A stretch of 53,230 nucleotides of DNA from Chitinophaga pinensis (GTDB taxonomy: Bacteria > Bacteroidota > Bacteroidia > Chitinophagales > Chitinophagaceae): contig CAMCAY010000012.1 of assembly GCA_945872815.1 (NCBI GenBank), positions 1-53,230 on the forward strand, read 5' to 3'. Of the stretch, positions 33,417 to 43,574 are shown piece by piece. Position numbers and translations under genes: made by a program. Each line of letters opens with the position of its first letter. Positions within the stretch are counted from its first letter, which is position 1. A model generated the notes under the pieces. It was not told where the DNA came from and made no database searches. It worked only from the letters and a program-made list of their open reading frames with translations.

Positions 33417-36400
33417 TTAGCTAAACAAATATTCTACATCCGCCTTTGTTAGCGCTTTTACAAATCCGGACTCATCGGCTATCAGCTCTTTAGCCAATAT
33501 TTTTTTTCGTTCCTGCAATTGTAAAATTTTATCTTCGATGGTGTCAACACAAATCATACGATAAGCGAAGATATTTTTTGTTTGACCAATTCTATGTGTT
33601 CTGTCTATAGCTTGCTGTTCAACTGCAGGATTCCACCATGGGTCAACTATATATACATAATCTGCTGCTGTTAAGTTTAAACCAACGCCTCCCGCTTTAA
33701 GTGAAATTAAAAACACCCTGCACTCATCGTTGTTCTGAAAATTCTGTATCGCTCTTTCTCTTTCCGGCGCAGATGTGCTGCCATCAAAATACTCAAAAGC
33801 CACATTTTGCTCTTTTAATTTTTCTTTGATTAGCGAAAGCATGCCCAGGAACTGTGAAAATATCAATGCTTTGTGTTGACCGATATTTTCCGAAACTTCT
33901 CTTGAAAGCTCGTCCAGCTTAATGGAATGGTTGGCATATTTTTCATCCTCATTCAAAATCGCAGGGCTGTCGCATATTTGACGAAGCTTCATCAATCCCT
34001 GCAAAATCGTTAGCTGCGATTTTTCTATGCCTTGTTGATCAATTGCTCCTAGAATTTTATCTCTGTAAATATTTCTGTAAGAGTCATAGATTACCCTTTG
34101 TTCATTTTCCATTTCACAAAACAAAATTGTTTCTGTTTTTTCAGGAAGATCTTTGGCAACTTGTTCTTTCGTTCTACGTAAAATAAAAGGATACAACAAT
34201 TTTCTCAAATGCTCTTTTTGCTCGGGCTCTCCAAACTTATCTATAGGTGTTGCAAATTCGTTTCTAAAAAACTCTATGCTTCCAAGCAAACCTGGATTTA
34301 AAAAATTCATTTGAGCAAAAATATCAAACGTATTGTTTTGTAGTGGAGTACCACTCATGCACAAGCGGTTTTTTGCCGTCAATAATGTTGCTGCTTTCGT
34401 TACTTTTGAAGACGGATTTTTAATGGCCTGGCTTTCATCTAACACTACATAATCAAACAATATTGAAAGAAAAAGATTGATGTCGCTTCTCAATGTGCCG
34501 TATGTAGTAATAATTACATTGCTTTTTAGCAACTCTTCTTTGCTTCGAAGTCTGACATTTCCATGATGAATATGATACGTTAAGTTCGGTGTGAACTTTT
34601 TAATTTCATTCTTCCAGTTATAAATTAAAGTAGTTGGGCAAATAACTATTGCTGTCAAAGTGCCATTGGTTTTTTTATACTGCTCCAGCATCGTTAATGC
34701 CTGAACTGTTTTACCCAAACCCATGTCATCAGCCAGAATACCTCCCCAACCGACTTCATTCAAATAATTCAACCATTGATATCCTGAAACTTGATATGGA
34801 CGAAGCACTGCCTGAAGTGTTTCCGGAACGGGCATTTCAGGTATGTTCTTAAAAGCCCTTAATTTTTCATACTTTTCATCCAATGCAAAGCTGATCTCTG
34901 TTTCATCTCTGTTCTCATACAATTCGTCAATTACACTCATGTGGTATCTTGACAGTCTTAGTTTATCATTCTTGCCTTCACCTACTTTAAACAAAAGCGA
35001 ATACCGCTTAATCCACTCATCGGGCAATATTCCTAATGTTCCATCTCCTAGCTGTACAAAAGATTGCTTACTTGAAAGTGCTTTTTTAATATCGTATATG
35101 CCAACCCTTTGTTCTCCAAATTCAATTTCAATTTTAGCATCAAACCAATCCATTCCGCTACTTACATGAATGTGTGTATTTGGTTTGGCTGTATTAAATT
35201 TAAAATTTCTCAATGCCTCAAATCCATAAACAGCTATTTTCATTTCTCTCATGGCATCAATAAAGAGAAAAAACCAATTGTTTCTTAAAACTTCTGCGCC
35301 CTTTAATACCAAGCCAAAAGATTCGTCTTGTCTTACGAAAAGCGAGTGTAAACTTTCAAGTTGTTTTACAAAACCCTGTTCTGTTTCTTTGTTTCGATGT
35401 ATGATTAGAACCTTGTCATCTTTGGGCAAGGTAATTGTGGTGCTTTCAGATATTTTTGTTTCAATACCATGATAAACAAAAATGGGCTGAAACACAAGAT
35501 AATCGCCCTTTTCCAGCAGTTGTAATTTTATTTCCGGAGTCGCATCTTTAATTTCTTTGGTAAGTTCTTTATCAAACTCCACGTGATAATCCTGCGTTAG
35601 CGGCATGATTATTTGCTCCAACATTGTTTTTCGATCAGTGTGACCTGATTTTACATTGCCTTTATTTAAAAACTTGTCTGCATGAATAATGTCTTCTGTT
35701 TTATTCCATGTGTAGGCGGTTTCGTCGTATAAAAAAAGCAAGTTGCTTTCACATTTGTTTTCACTAAAGAGGTGGCTTTTGCTTCCCGTCTTTATTGTAC
35801 AAAGAAGTTCTATTCCTCCTGATACAAGCTGCACTTTGAAAACAGGACTAATGTGCTGATCGCTTAATGCTATCTCTGTCAAATTTGAAGTAATGAACTT
35901 TTTGTTTTTTTTCAGCTGAAAAACAAAATGATTGTTTGATTCATCCTCAAATATTTTTTTTAGTTTCGGATGCATGTATTCTGCAATCAAAGACTTTGTT
36001 TCATCGGGCAAATCATCTCCATCTACTTGTATGATATTGTCCCATATACCGCTGAAAGGTGAGTTTCTGTTGAGGTACTTATTGATTTCAGAGCTTTGTA
36101 GCTTTCTGATTTGCTGAAAAAGAACCTTGTCATTATCGGTGTATTGATCAATGTTGACAAATTTTGTCAAATCAAGTTTTTCAACCTTTCCTATAAATTT
36201 TTTATTTTCCTCGTCCGCTTCTCCTTCTACTGCTTCTATTACAAACCCGGGATAAAATTTGGTATTGAAATTTAAAACCAACCCGAGTCTTTTAGAGTTT
36301 TTAGGGATTACGACTGTTTCTGTTTTTGGGATGATTGGTTTATTTATAACCGGAACAGAACTTTTGGTCGGTGTTGGTAAAACAGCAGCAACTCGTTTAA

Positions 36401-37178
36401 TGCTTGGGTCAAGGACTTTTAAAAATGGCTTCCCTTCTTTATACGAAAATTCAAATTTTCCGGTAAGGTCATCGTTTAGCGAATAACCATAAATCTGTAG
36501 TAGTTTATCTTTTTCTTTGTCCCAATTTCTAATGCTGTCAAAATAATTTGAGCCATAGGCATTAAGTAGTTGTAAAAACAACAATACTTTGTGTTCACAC
36601 AAAGGGTGCAATGATTCTGGACATGTACAAGACGTATCAAAGTTTCGCTCTTCATTTTTTTGAATCACCAGCGGATAGGTATCCCCGTTATACTGCAACT
36701 CTGCTTCTACCCGTTCATCCACCGACTTTAATATTTTGGCTTTTGAAGTTCTGGATATTCTTTCTGCATCTTCGTAGATTGCTGATGAACACAACATCTT
36801 GATGGTTCTCAAGTCAATGTTTTTCATTTTGGCAACAGTATGGTATTGGTTATACTGTATCATACCGACGCCCAGCATGTTTTTATCCGCCATATCCTGC
36901 AGTCTGAAAAGTCCCGCTGTTTCGTGTCTGCATATATCCCCCATATTATAAGGACATGTACATCGAAGAGACATTAATTTTGAGTCATTATACCTCTGAA
37001 TATGAACCCTATAAAAAGTGCTATAACTGTCATCTTTAACTCTAAATACAATTGTACTCATTAATTCATCGTGTTCAATTAATTCTACCCATCCCGAACC
37101 GTGAATTTTTTTTCCACGACGAATCACTTCGTCGGTTGCATTGTTGTAAATGTGTTTTATGATGTGTGTTAAGGCCAA
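33417..37178 (-). CDS. SNF2-family helicase with two SWIM zinc fingers
   Basis: A 1253-residue DNA-dependent ATPase. Two SWIM-type fingers (CxC...CxH) lie at the N-terminus: CTCPYNMGDICRH (Cys73, Cys75, Cys83, His85) and CTCPESLHPLCEH (184-196). A long middle domain (about 250-780) is the beta-rich part of bacterial SNF2 proteins. The ATPase (about 790-1250) has DDMGLGKTVQALTML, DESQ in place of DEAH, SGTPLQNN, ALIFSQFLGML, SLKAGGVGLNLTAADYV and DRTHRIGQT. It probably remodels protein-DNA complexes or displaces RNA polymerase, as RapA-like proteins do. TTG start at 37178, consistent with a -7 box upstream at 37238-37245. Confidence 0.92.
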   Translation of the reverse strand: MALTHIIKHIYNNATDEVIRRGKKIHGSGWVELIEHDELMSTIVFRVKDDSYSTFYRVHIQRYNDSKLMSLRCTCPYNMGDICRHETAGLFRLQDMADKNMLGVGMIQYNQYHTVAKMKNIDLRTIKMLCSSAIYEDAERISRTSKAKILKSVDERVEAELQYNGDTYPLVIQKNEERNFDTSCTCPESLHPLCEHKVLLFLQLLNAYGSNYFDSIRNWDKEKDKLLQIYGYSLNDDLTGKFEFSYKEGKPFLKVLDPSIKRVAAVLPTPTKSSVPVINKPIIPKTETVVIPKNSKRLGLVLNFNTKFYPGFVIEAVEGEADEENKKFIGKVEKLDLTKFVNIDQYTDNDKVLFQQIRKLQSSEINKYLNRNSPFSGIWDNIIQVDGDDLPDETKSLIAEYMHPKLKKIFEDESNNHFVFQLKKNKKFITSNLTEIALSDQHISPVFKVQLVSGGIELLCTIKTGSKSHLFSENKCESNLLFLYDETAYTWNKTEDIIHADKFLNKGNVKSGHTDRKTMLEQIIMPLTQDYHVEFDKELTKEIKDATPEIKLQLLEKGDYLVFQPIFVYHGIETKISESTTITLPKDDKVLIIHRNKETEQGFVKQLESLHSLFVRQDESFGLVLKGAEVLRNNWFFLFIDAMREMKIAVYGFEALRNFKFNTAKPNTHIHVSSGMDWFDAKIEIEFGEQRVGIYDIKKALSSKQSFVQLGDGTLGILPDEWIKRYSLLFKVGEGKNDKLRLSRYHMSVIDELYENRDETEISFALDEKYEKLRAFKNIPEMPVPETLQAVLRPYQVSGYQWLNYLNEVGWGGILADDMGLGKTVQALTMLEQYKKTNGTLTAIVICPTTLIYNWKNEIKKFTPNLTYHIHHGNVRLRSKEELLKSNVIITTYGTLRSDINLFLSILFDYVVLDESQAIKNPSSKVTKAATLLTAKNRLCMSGTPLQNNTFDIFAQMNFLNPGLLGSIEFFRNEFATPIDKFGEPEQKEHLRKLLYPFILRRTKEQVAKDLPEKTETILFCEMENEQRVIYDSYRNIYRDKILGAIDQQGIEKSQLTILQGLMKLRQICDSPAILNEDEKYANHSIKLDELSREVSENIGQHKALIFSQFLGMLSLIKEKLKEQNVAFEYFDGSTSAPERERAIQNFQNNDECRVFLISLKAGGVGLNLTAADYVYIVDPWWNPAVEQQAIDRTHRIGQTKNIFAYRMICVDTIEDKILQLQERKKILAKELIADESGFVKALTKADVEYLFS

Positions 37179-37237
37179 GAATTATGTTGCTTTTTTCTGA
37201 ATTATTGTACTAGCCCATTTCTCAATTGAGCAATTTG

Positions 37238-37245
37238 CAAAAGTA
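37238..37245 (-). promoter_or_regulatory. SNF2 gene -7 box
   Basis: TACTTTTG on the minus strand, full match to TAnnTTTG, about 60 bases before the TTG start. No good -33 match. Confidence 0.45.
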
Positions 37246-37293
37246 ACGAAAAATAGCCCCGTTAAGGGTTATAAATTGATATTATTTTGAGAA

Positions 37294-38043
37294 TTAAATG
37301 TTATTATTTGATCTGATTAATTTTCCTTGCTGATAGATAGGTAAAACTGGTGCTGTATTGTTGGTGAGGCAATGTTTTATGTCTTTTTCCAAACCAAAAT
37401 TGGTTAGTCTTTGGAAATGCGTTGCTTGATTTGTTTTCATGAATTCGTATAAATCTTTTTGAGCTTCTTTGTAAAGTCCTAAAGCCATTTTAGAGCCGTC
37501 GCAATTAATGTCAAAATGATCTTTTAGTTTTTCAACAACTGCTCCTGCGAACAATGTGTCCTCAATGTTTACTCGATCTTTCCATGCAGCACATGCCAAC
37601 AAAACGGGCTTTCCTGTTTTAACTAAATACTCACTTACGGCATCAATGTTTGCGAAGGCGCCGGTAATTATCTCGTTTGCTCCTTTAACCAATGCCATGT
37701 GCAATAGTTTAGTTCCATTGGTGGTGGTCAATACAAGTGTTTTTCCGGAAATAAATGATTCGGGATATTCAAAAGGAGAATTACCATATTGTAGACCCTC
37801 GGCAACTTTTCCATCTCTTTCCCCTGCAGTAATGGCGTTCATTTGCTTTCCTATTCTAATGCACTCATCAACACTATCCACGGGAATTATTTCCTTAGCC
37901 CCATTGAATAAAGCTGTAGCAATCGTTGATGTGGCTCTTAAAACATCAATTATAACAACCACGCTACTGCTAATATCATACAGGTTTAATAATGCGGGAG
38001 ATAAAGATGTATAAAGTGATTGTTTGTTGGTAGTGTGAGGCAT
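37294..38043 (-). CDS. comB: 2-phosphosulfolactate phosphatase family (ComB)
   Basis: A 249-residue ComB-family phosphatase. Family motifs: VVVIIDVLRATSTIATALFNGA, AGERDGKVAEGLQYGNSPFEY, LVLTTTNGTKLLH and AWKDRVNIEDTLFAGAVV. In methanogens it makes sulfolactate for coenzyme M. Bacteroidota have no coenzyme M, so a role in sulfonate metabolism, perhaps toward sulfonolipid precursors, is inference only. It starts 14 bases after gcvT in the same direction. Confidence 0.88.
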   Translation of the reverse strand: MPHTTNKQSLYTSLSPALLNLYDISSSVVVIIDVLRATSTIATALFNGAKEIIPVDSVDECIRIGKQMNAITAGERDGKVAEGLQYGNSPFEYPESFISGKTLVLTTTNGTKLLHMALVKGANEIITGAFANIDAVSEYLVKTGKPVLLACAAWKDRVNIEDTLFAGAVVEKLKDHFDINCDGSKMALGLYKEAQKDLYEFMKTNQATHFQRLTNFGLEKDIKHCLTNNTAPVLPIYQQGKLIRSNNNI

Positions 38044-38057
38044 TAAAAAATATTTTA

Positions 38058-39143
38058 TTATTCAAACGGGATTTTTACCACTTTTGCCTTTAAAAAATTG
38101 TTCCGCACTTTAATATAAATTTCCGAACCAATTGCAGTGTATGCTTTTTCCAAATAGCCCATACCAATAGCCTTTCCCAATGTAGGGGATTGTGTTCCCG
38201 ATGTGACTCTTCCAATAACTTGATTGTTTACATCCGCTATCTCGTAATCGTGGCGAGCAATTCCTTTGTCTATCATTTCAAAACCAACAAGCCTTTTAGC
38301 GACTCCGTTGTTTTTTTGATTTTCAAACAAAGAACAAGAAGTGAAACTCTTGGAAAATTTTGTTATCCAGCCAAGTCCTGCCTCAATTGGAGATGTGTTG
38401 TCGTCTATATCGTTACCATACAAACAAAAACCCATTTCTAACCTTAGTGTATCTCTAGCCCCTAGACCAATTGGTTTAATTCCCTTTTCCGCACCAGCCT
38501 TAAATATTGCGTTCCAAATAATATCGGCATTGTTATTTTCATCTTCAAAATAAATTTCCACGCCTCCCGCTCCTGTATATCCCGTAGCGCTTATCAATAC
38601 ATTTTTAACTCCAGCAAATGTGCCTTTTACAAAAGTGTAGTACTTTAAATTCAACAAATCCATTTCTGTCAACCCTTGAAGAATTTTTGTAGCATTGGGT
38701 CCTTGTATTGCAAGAAGGGCTGTTTTTTCTGATATATTGATCATTTCAACCTGTTGATGATTGTGCTGCATTATCCAATTCCAATCTTTGTCAATGTTTC
38801 CTGCATTTACTACCAACATATACACGTTGTTTTCTTCTATACAATACACCAACAAATCATCCACAATTCCGCCCTGTTCATTGGGCATACAACTATATTG
38901 GGCTTTTCCTATAGTAAGTTTACCTGCATCATTGCTGGTAATCCTTTGTATCAAATCTAGCGCATGGGGTCCTTTTATTATAAACTCTCCCATGTGACTA
39001 ACATCAAAAACACCGGCATTGTTTCTTACTGCCGCATGTTCATCGTTTATTCCGGAATAGGAAATAGGCATATTAAATCCTGCAAACTCAGCCATTTTAG
39101 CCCCAAGGGCTATATGATTATTTGTGAAGGGAGTTGTCTTCAT
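38058..39143 (-). CDS. gcvT: Aminomethyltransferase, glycine cleavage T protein
   Basis: Moves the aminomethyl group of glycine from lipoylated H protein to tetrahydrofolate, releasing ammonia. The 361-residue protein has [64 protein letters not shown] and [20 protein letters not shown]. Complete length. The box TAACTTTG at 39161-39168 lies 18 bases upstream. gcvH and gcvP are not adjacent, as usual in this phylum. No glycine riboswitch is seen in the short leader. Confidence 0.96.
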   Translation of the reverse strand: MKTTPFTNNHIALGAKMAEFAGFNMPISYSGINDEHAAVRNNAGVFDVSHMGEFIIKGPHALDLIQRITSNDAGKLTIGKAQYSCMPNEQGGIVDDLLVYCIEENNVYMLVVNAGNIDKDWNWIMQHNHQQVEMINISEKTALLAIQGPNATKILQGLTEMDLLNLKYYTFVKGTFAGVKNVLISATGYTGAGGVEIYFEDENNNADIIWNAIFKAGAEKGIKPIGLGARDTLRLEMGFCLYGNDIDDNTSPIEAGLGWITKFSKSFTSCSLFENQKNNGVAKRLVGFEMIDKGIARHDYEIADVNNQVIGRVTSGTQSPTLGKAIGMGYLEKAYTAIGSEIYIKVRNNFLKAKVVKIPFE

Positions 39144-39160
39144 TTTTGAATTTTAGGCTG

Positions 39161-39168
39161 CAAAGTTA
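39161..39168 (-). promoter_or_regulatory. gcvT -7 box
   Basis: TAACTTTG on the minus strand, full consensus, 18 bases before the ATG at 39143. An imperfect TTTCG lies near the -33 position. Confidence 0.55.
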
Positions 39169-39217
39169 ATCAAATTTTTCCTGCGTGCGAAAGTTGATGA
39201 AGAGAAAGATGATATGC

Positions 39218-41365
39218 TTATTTCAAAAGCTGATATACCATCAAGCTGCACAGGTAAGCCAATCCCGTCATGTAAAGCAATTGGATTATAGGCCATTTCC
39301 AGCTTTTAGTTTCACGTTTTACAATAGCTATAGTGCTCATACATTGCATGGCTAACACATAAAAAACCAATAATGATATGCCCGTTGCCAGCGTATATAC
39401 AAAACTTCCATCTTCTCGTTTTGCCATAGCCATTTTTTCATGAAGGGTAGAATTATTTTCGTCCACATCATCTCCAACACTATATAGCGTGGCCATTGTT
39501 CCAACAAAGACTTCTCTGGCCGCAAATGATGTAATTAATGCTATGCCTATTTTCCAATCATATCCAATAGGAGATATTGCGGGTTCTATAAACTTTCCCA
39601 ATTGTCCGGCAAAGGAGTTTTGTAACAAGGCTGTCTTTTTTTCTTGCATCAACCTTACAGAGTCTCCGGGATTTTGCATTACTTTATTTGAATACGCTTG
39701 CTTCACCGCATTGATTTTTTCTGGTGGGCCAAATGTACTCAATGCCCACAATAGCAAACTGATTAACATGATTACCTTACCAGCATCAAACACAAATATT
39801 TTAGCCTTTTCAAACATGGTATAAAACATGTTTTTCCAACGAGGACTCCTATACACCGGCAACTCTAGTATAAAAAAACTCCTTTCTGTTGATTTGATAA
39901 ACCATTTCATTACCCAGGCAACTATCATGGCCATCACCATTCCAAAAAGGTATAAAAACATCATTACAATACCCTGAAGACTAATCACTCCGAAATATGT
40001 TTTAGAAGGAATTACCAGCGCTATTAATATTGTATAAACGGGTAGTCTTGCGCTGCAACTCATTAATGGAGTAATCATGATGGTTAACAAGCGCTCTTTC
40101 TTGTTTTCTATGTTTCTTGCAGTCATGATTGCAGGAACTGCACATGCGAACCCGCTAATCATGGGCATAATGCTTTTTCCATTCAACCCTACAATTCGCA
40201 TAATCTTATCCGTTAGAAAGCTGATGCGTGCCATATATCCACTGTCTTCCAGAAGTGTTATCAAGCCAAACAATATCATAATTTGTGGTACAAAAACCAT
40301 AATGCCACTAAGTCCGGCTAAAAATCCATTTACAAACAGATCTCCAATCCAATTATCCGGCAATAATGACGAACACCAACTATTCAGTGTGCCAAAAAGC
40401 TCTTCTATAAAATTCATGGGGTATTTTGCAATCCAGAATACACTTTGAAATAGTATAAAGAGCACCGTCAATAAAATAATATAACCCCAGGTGCGATGCA
40501 ATAATAAATTATCAAGCTTCTCGGTAAATAGTGTTTTTTTTATTGGGTCGCTTTCTGATACGGTTTGCTGCATGATATGTTTAATCTTTCCATATCGCTG
40601 CACGATTTCCTCTGCCTGCGTTTTAGTAGAATTAAACTTATTGTTCTTTTCTATTTGCCCTATTTTATCTGATAACTCCCTCGACATTGAAAACAATTCA
40701 TGGTTGATTAAATAATGAATTGCTTTATAAGAGCTTATTTCAGGAAATAGTATTTTAACCTGCTCAACCGCCTTTGGTGCAAGCATGTTATTATAAATGA
40801 AATCGCGTGAAGTAAGATGACGATTGGATTCTGCTGTTTGTTCAATTGCTTTTTTCAACAACACTATTCCTTTTTTCTTCCTTGGGTTCACAGCCACAAC
40901 AGGAACGCCTAATTCTATCTCAAGCGATGGAATATCTATGCTTACCCCATTCTCTTTGGCAATATCCATCATGGTCAAAGCAACCACCACCGGAATTTTT
41001 AAATCAATAATTTGTGAACAGAAAAGAAGACTTCTCTTCATGTTGCTGGCATCTGCAACTAACAAAATCATATCAGGATAAATGCTTTCATCTTCCTGAA
41101 GCAATACCTTGTAGGATACCCATTCGTCTGCTCTTTTGGGATATAGGCTGTAAGTACCGGGCAAATCAATAAACGTTGCTTGAATTTTTTCTGAAATGTT
41201 ACAAACGCCTGTTTTTTTATCTACAGTAACGCCGGGGAAATTTCCCACTTGCTGATGAAGCCCAGTTAACTCATTGAATAGCGAGCTCTTTCCGCTATTG
41301 GGATTTCCAACTAATGCTATGTTTATTTTTTTACTCAAAATAATACCAGTATTCGCTTTTGTCAC
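39218..41365 (-). CDS. feoB: Ferrous iron transporter FeoB
   Basis: A 715-residue iron(II) permease. The N-terminal G domain has G1 GNPNSGKSSLFNELTG (20-35), FPGVTVDKKTG and DLPGTYSLYP. Membrane part from about 300, with the Gate regions LLEDSGYMARISFLTDKIMR and CAVPAIMTARNI, and MITPLMSCSARLPVYTILI, the core motif with a conserved Cys. The GTG at 41365 is the longest start, but a -7 box ends two bases upstream (41367). The in-frame TTG at 41338 (reading MSKKINIALVGNPN) may be the true one. No FeoA is seen nearby. Divergent from the M28 peptidase gene. Confidence 0.95.
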   Translation of the reverse strand: MTKANTGIILSKKINIALVGNPNSGKSSLFNELTGLHQQVGNFPGVTVDKKTGVCNISEKIQATFIDLPGTYSLYPKRADEWVSYKVLLQEDESIYPDMILLVADASNMKRSLLFCSQIIDLKIPVVVALTMMDIAKENGVSIDIPSLEIELGVPVVAVNPRKKKGIVLLKKAIEQTAESNRHLTSRDFIYNNMLAPKAVEQVKILFPEISSYKAIHYLINHELFSMSRELSDKIGQIEKNNKFNSTKTQAEEIVQRYGKIKHIMQQTVSESDPIKKTLFTEKLDNLLLHRTWGYIILLTVLFILFQSVFWIAKYPMNFIEELFGTLNSWCSSLLPDNWIGDLFVNGFLAGLSGIMVFVPQIMILFGLITLLEDSGYMARISFLTDKIMRIVGLNGKSIMPMISGFACAVPAIMTARNIENKKERLLTIMITPLMSCSARLPVYTILIALVIPSKTYFGVISLQGIVMMFLYLFGMVMAMIVAWVMKWFIKSTERSFFILELPVYRSPRWKNMFYTMFEKAKIFVFDAGKVIMLISLLLWALSTFGPPEKINAVKQAYSNKVMQNPGDSVRLMQEKKTALLQNSFAGQLGKFIEPAISPIGYDWKIGIALITSFAAREVFVGTMATLYSVGDDVDENNSTLHEKMAMAKREDGSFVYTLATGISLLVFYVLAMQCMSTIAIVKRETKSWKWPIIQLLYMTGLAYLCSLMVYQLLK

Positions 41366-41366
41366 G

Positions 41367-41374
41367 CAAATGTA
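41367..41374 (-). promoter_or_regulatory. feoB -7 box
   Basis: TACATTTG on the minus strand, full consensus. Its closeness to the GTG at 41365 questions that start. It sits back to back with the M28 gene box 50 bases away. Confidence 0.5.
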
Positions 41375-41424
41375 ATATGATTACAATTCAATCAGTTTAC
41401 GAATTAAAGAAAGTTAGAGATGGT

Positions 41425-41432
41425 TAACTTTG
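41425..41432 (+). promoter_or_regulatory. M28 peptidase gene -7 box
   Basis: TAACTTTG, full consensus, about 58 bases before the ATG at 41491. The hairpin at 41434-41465 follows directly. Confidence 0.55.
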
Positions 41433-41433
41433 T

Positions 41434-41465
41434 TTTGCAGAAAACGCAATAGTATTTTCTGCAAA
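41434..41465 (+). promoter_or_regulatory. Leader hairpin upstream of the M28 gene
   Basis: Perfect arms TTTGCAGAAAA and TTTTCTGCAAA (11 bp) around a ten-base loop. It starts one base after the -7 box, so it is at the very 5' end of the message or overlaps the start point. It may be an mRNA-stabilising stem or a repressor site. Confidence 0.6.
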
Positions 41466-41490
41466 CGTATATTTTTAAACAATAAAGCAC

Positions 41491-43095
41491 ATGAGATTTT
41501 TTATTTTTTGTTTGACAAGCCTACCCTTCATTGTTTTCGGTCAATCTGATGCTAAGATGATCAAAGACATCAAAAAACATGTTTATTTTTTAGCAAATGA
41601 CAAACTGGAAGGACGTAGAACAGGCACCTTAGGAGAAAAAAAAGCCTGGGGATACCTTTCAAGACAATTTAAGAAAAACAAGATAAGCCCTCTATTCGAA
41701 AAGTTTAATGGTTTTGTACAACCATTTACTTTTAACGAAGGGGTAGAAATTGACAAAAATAATTTTATAAAAAGCCCAGAAAAAGTACTAACCATCGTTA
41801 AAGATTTCTTTCCTCTTCCTTATACCCAATGTGGAGCATTTGTTTTTCCAAATAAAAACGATGCCTATGGTTATTTGAATATCGGCGAGCTTGTCAGAGA
41901 TAGCAGCAACAATCCTCATTTTGATTTAGACGAAACGATTTATCAAAAAATGAAGTCTGAAAAAGATTTTAAAGACAAAAAAATTGTTTTTGTATACAAT
42001 AGTAATGATTCTGCTATTCAATTCAAGTTTGACAATAAAAACAAAAGGGAGCTAGTTCCTTTCGTTGCTGTTTATTGTGATAGAAACGCAATCAATAACA
42101 TAAAACACTCTGCTGAATTATCTCTTTCTATAAATATCCTTCAAAAAAACAGAACAGGGTTAAATGTTGCCGGTTGGATTAATAACAACGCTTCTAAAAA
42201 TATTATTATTGGCGCTCATTATGACCATTTGGGTTATGGAGAAGACCACAATTCATTATACACCGGAAAAGTACCAATAATTCACAATGGTGCCGACGAT
42301 AACGCCAGCGGCACAGCTGCTTTGCTGACATTGAGTAAGATTATTAAAAAAAGAAGCAACAAAAACTTCAATTATATTTTTGTTGCTTTTTCAGGAGAAG
42401 AGTTGGGGTTATATGGATCTAAATATTTTACAGAACATTGTCCTGTTGATATACATTCTATCAACTACATGATTAATATGGATATGATAGGTAGATTAAA
42501 TGACAGCACCCATGGTCTAACCATTGGCGGTTTCGGCACCTCTCCTTCTTGGGGAAAAATTATTGATATAAATGACGAGTACTTTAAAATAAAGGTTGAC
42601 AGCTCTGGTATCGGCCCTAGCGACCACACATCTTTTTATAAAAAAGATGTTCCTGTTTTGTTTTTCTTTACCGGTGTTCACAGCGATTACCACAAACCAA
42701 CTGACGATGCAGATAAAATCAATTACAAAGGAGAAGCAAAAATCATTCAATATATTTTATCCGTTATAAATAAAACAAAAGAAATGGATAAGCTTGTTTT
42801 CACTAAAACAAGAGAAAACATCCAATCGGGGAAAAGCTCTTTCAAAGTAACCATGGGCATCATGCCAGATTATACTTTCAGTGGAAACGGAGTAATGGTC
42901 GATGGTGTAAGCGACAACAGGCCTGCACAAAAAGCAGGCGTTCAGGTTGGGGATATTATTTATCAACTTGGGGACCTAATGGTTAGCGATGTTCAATCTT
43001 ACATGGAAGCATTGAGTAAATTTAAGAAGGGGGATGCGGTTAATGTGAAAATTAAAAGAGGAAACGATGAAATAGTATTGAATGTTGTTTTTTAA
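41491..43095 (+). CDS. Exported M28-family aminopeptidase with C-terminal PDZ domain
   Basis: A 534-residue protein with signal peptide MRFFIFCLTSLPFIVFGQ. The M28 zinc peptidase part has metal ligands in IIIGAHYDHLGYG (His243), NGADDNASGTAALL (about 267-279), AFSGEELGLYGS (Glu303/304), MINMDMIGRL and a late His in FTGVHSDYHKPTDDADKI. The C-terminal PDZ domain (about 440-534; GIMPDYTFSGNGVMVDGV, RPAQKAGVQVGDIIYQLGD) may recognise substrate ends. It trims peptides in the periplasm or outside the cell. Complete domain set. Confidence 0.93.
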   Translation: MRFFIFCLTSLPFIVFGQSDAKMIKDIKKHVYFLANDKLEGRRTGTLGEKKAWGYLSRQFKKNKISPLFEKFNGFVQPFTFNEGVEIDKNNFIKSPEKVLTIVKDFFPLPYTQCGAFVFPNKNDAYGYLNIGELVRDSSNNPHFDLDETIYQKMKSEKDFKDKKIVFVYNSNDSAIQFKFDNKNKRELVPFVAVYCDRNAINNIKHSAELSLSINILQKNRTGLNVAGWINNNASKNIIIGAHYDHLGYGEDHNSLYTGKVPIIHNGADDNASGTAALLTLSKIIKKRSNKNFNYIFVAFSGEELGLYGSKYFTEHCPVDIHSINYMINMDMIGRLNDSTHGLTIGGFGTSPSWGKIIDINDEYFKIKVDSSGIGPSDHTSFYKKDVPVLFFFTGVHSDYHKPTDDADKINYKGEAKIIQYILSVINKTKEMDKLVFTKTRENIQSGKSSFKVTMGIMPDYTFSGNGVMVDGVSDNRPAQKAGVQVGDIIYQLGDLMVSDVQSYMEALSKFKKGDAVNVKIKRGNDEIVLNVVF

Positions 43096-43125
43096 TGTTA
43101 TTTTTAAAGCCGTTATTTTAAATGA

Positions 43126-43560
43126 ATGAAATTAAAAATTGACAACGATTTATTGATTGAAGAGTTTTTTGAAAACACGCATTTGTTGGGAATTGTTGCC
43201 CCAATTAAAAACTATCATTTTGTTTGGCAGATAAACCAATGCCTAGGGTTTCATTTTTTAATTAACCACTCTATAGAAATTATTCTTGCGAAAAAAAGCC
43301 GAAAGTATTTTTTTTCCATTTATGAATATCGTGTGCCCGGCACATGTCTTAGTCATTATCTCTACCACAATCAACATGATGGCGAATACCTTTTACCAGA
43401 GTTTAAACACCTCGATTTTTTATGGTTAACAAAGGGGGATGATTTGAGCAGAGACGACATTAATTCGCTACAACAAACCATCAGAACTATTCCTTCAGTG
43501 CAGCTGGTGAACGAGATGACCAATGAAAAAATAAAACACAAACAACATTTAGTGTTTTAA
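43126..43560 (+). CDS. IPExxxVDY-family protein
   Basis: A 144-residue cytoplasmic protein. The family name motif appears as LPEFKHLDFLWLTKGD (about 91-106), a variant with Leu for Ile, Leu for Val and Phe for Tyr. The family, as I recall it, is restricted to Bacteroidota and its function is unknown. The start at the second of two nearby ATGs (43126) is in frame; the first is not. It lies 30 bases after the peptidase gene and 14 before the pterin dehydratase gene. Confidence 0.7.
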   Translation: MKLKIDNDLLIEEFFENTHLLGIVAPIKNYHFVWQINQCLGFHFLINHSIEIILAKKSRKYFFSIYEYRVPGTCLSHYLYHNQHDGEYLLPEFKHLDFLWLTKGDDLSRDDINSLQQTIRTIPSVQLVNEMTNEKIKHKQHLVF

Positions 43561-43574
43561 TATACTCTAAACCT

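Noticed and set aside
39144-39217. Glycine riboswitch before gcvT
   Set aside because: The leader after the -7 box is only about 15-18 bases, too short for an aptamer.
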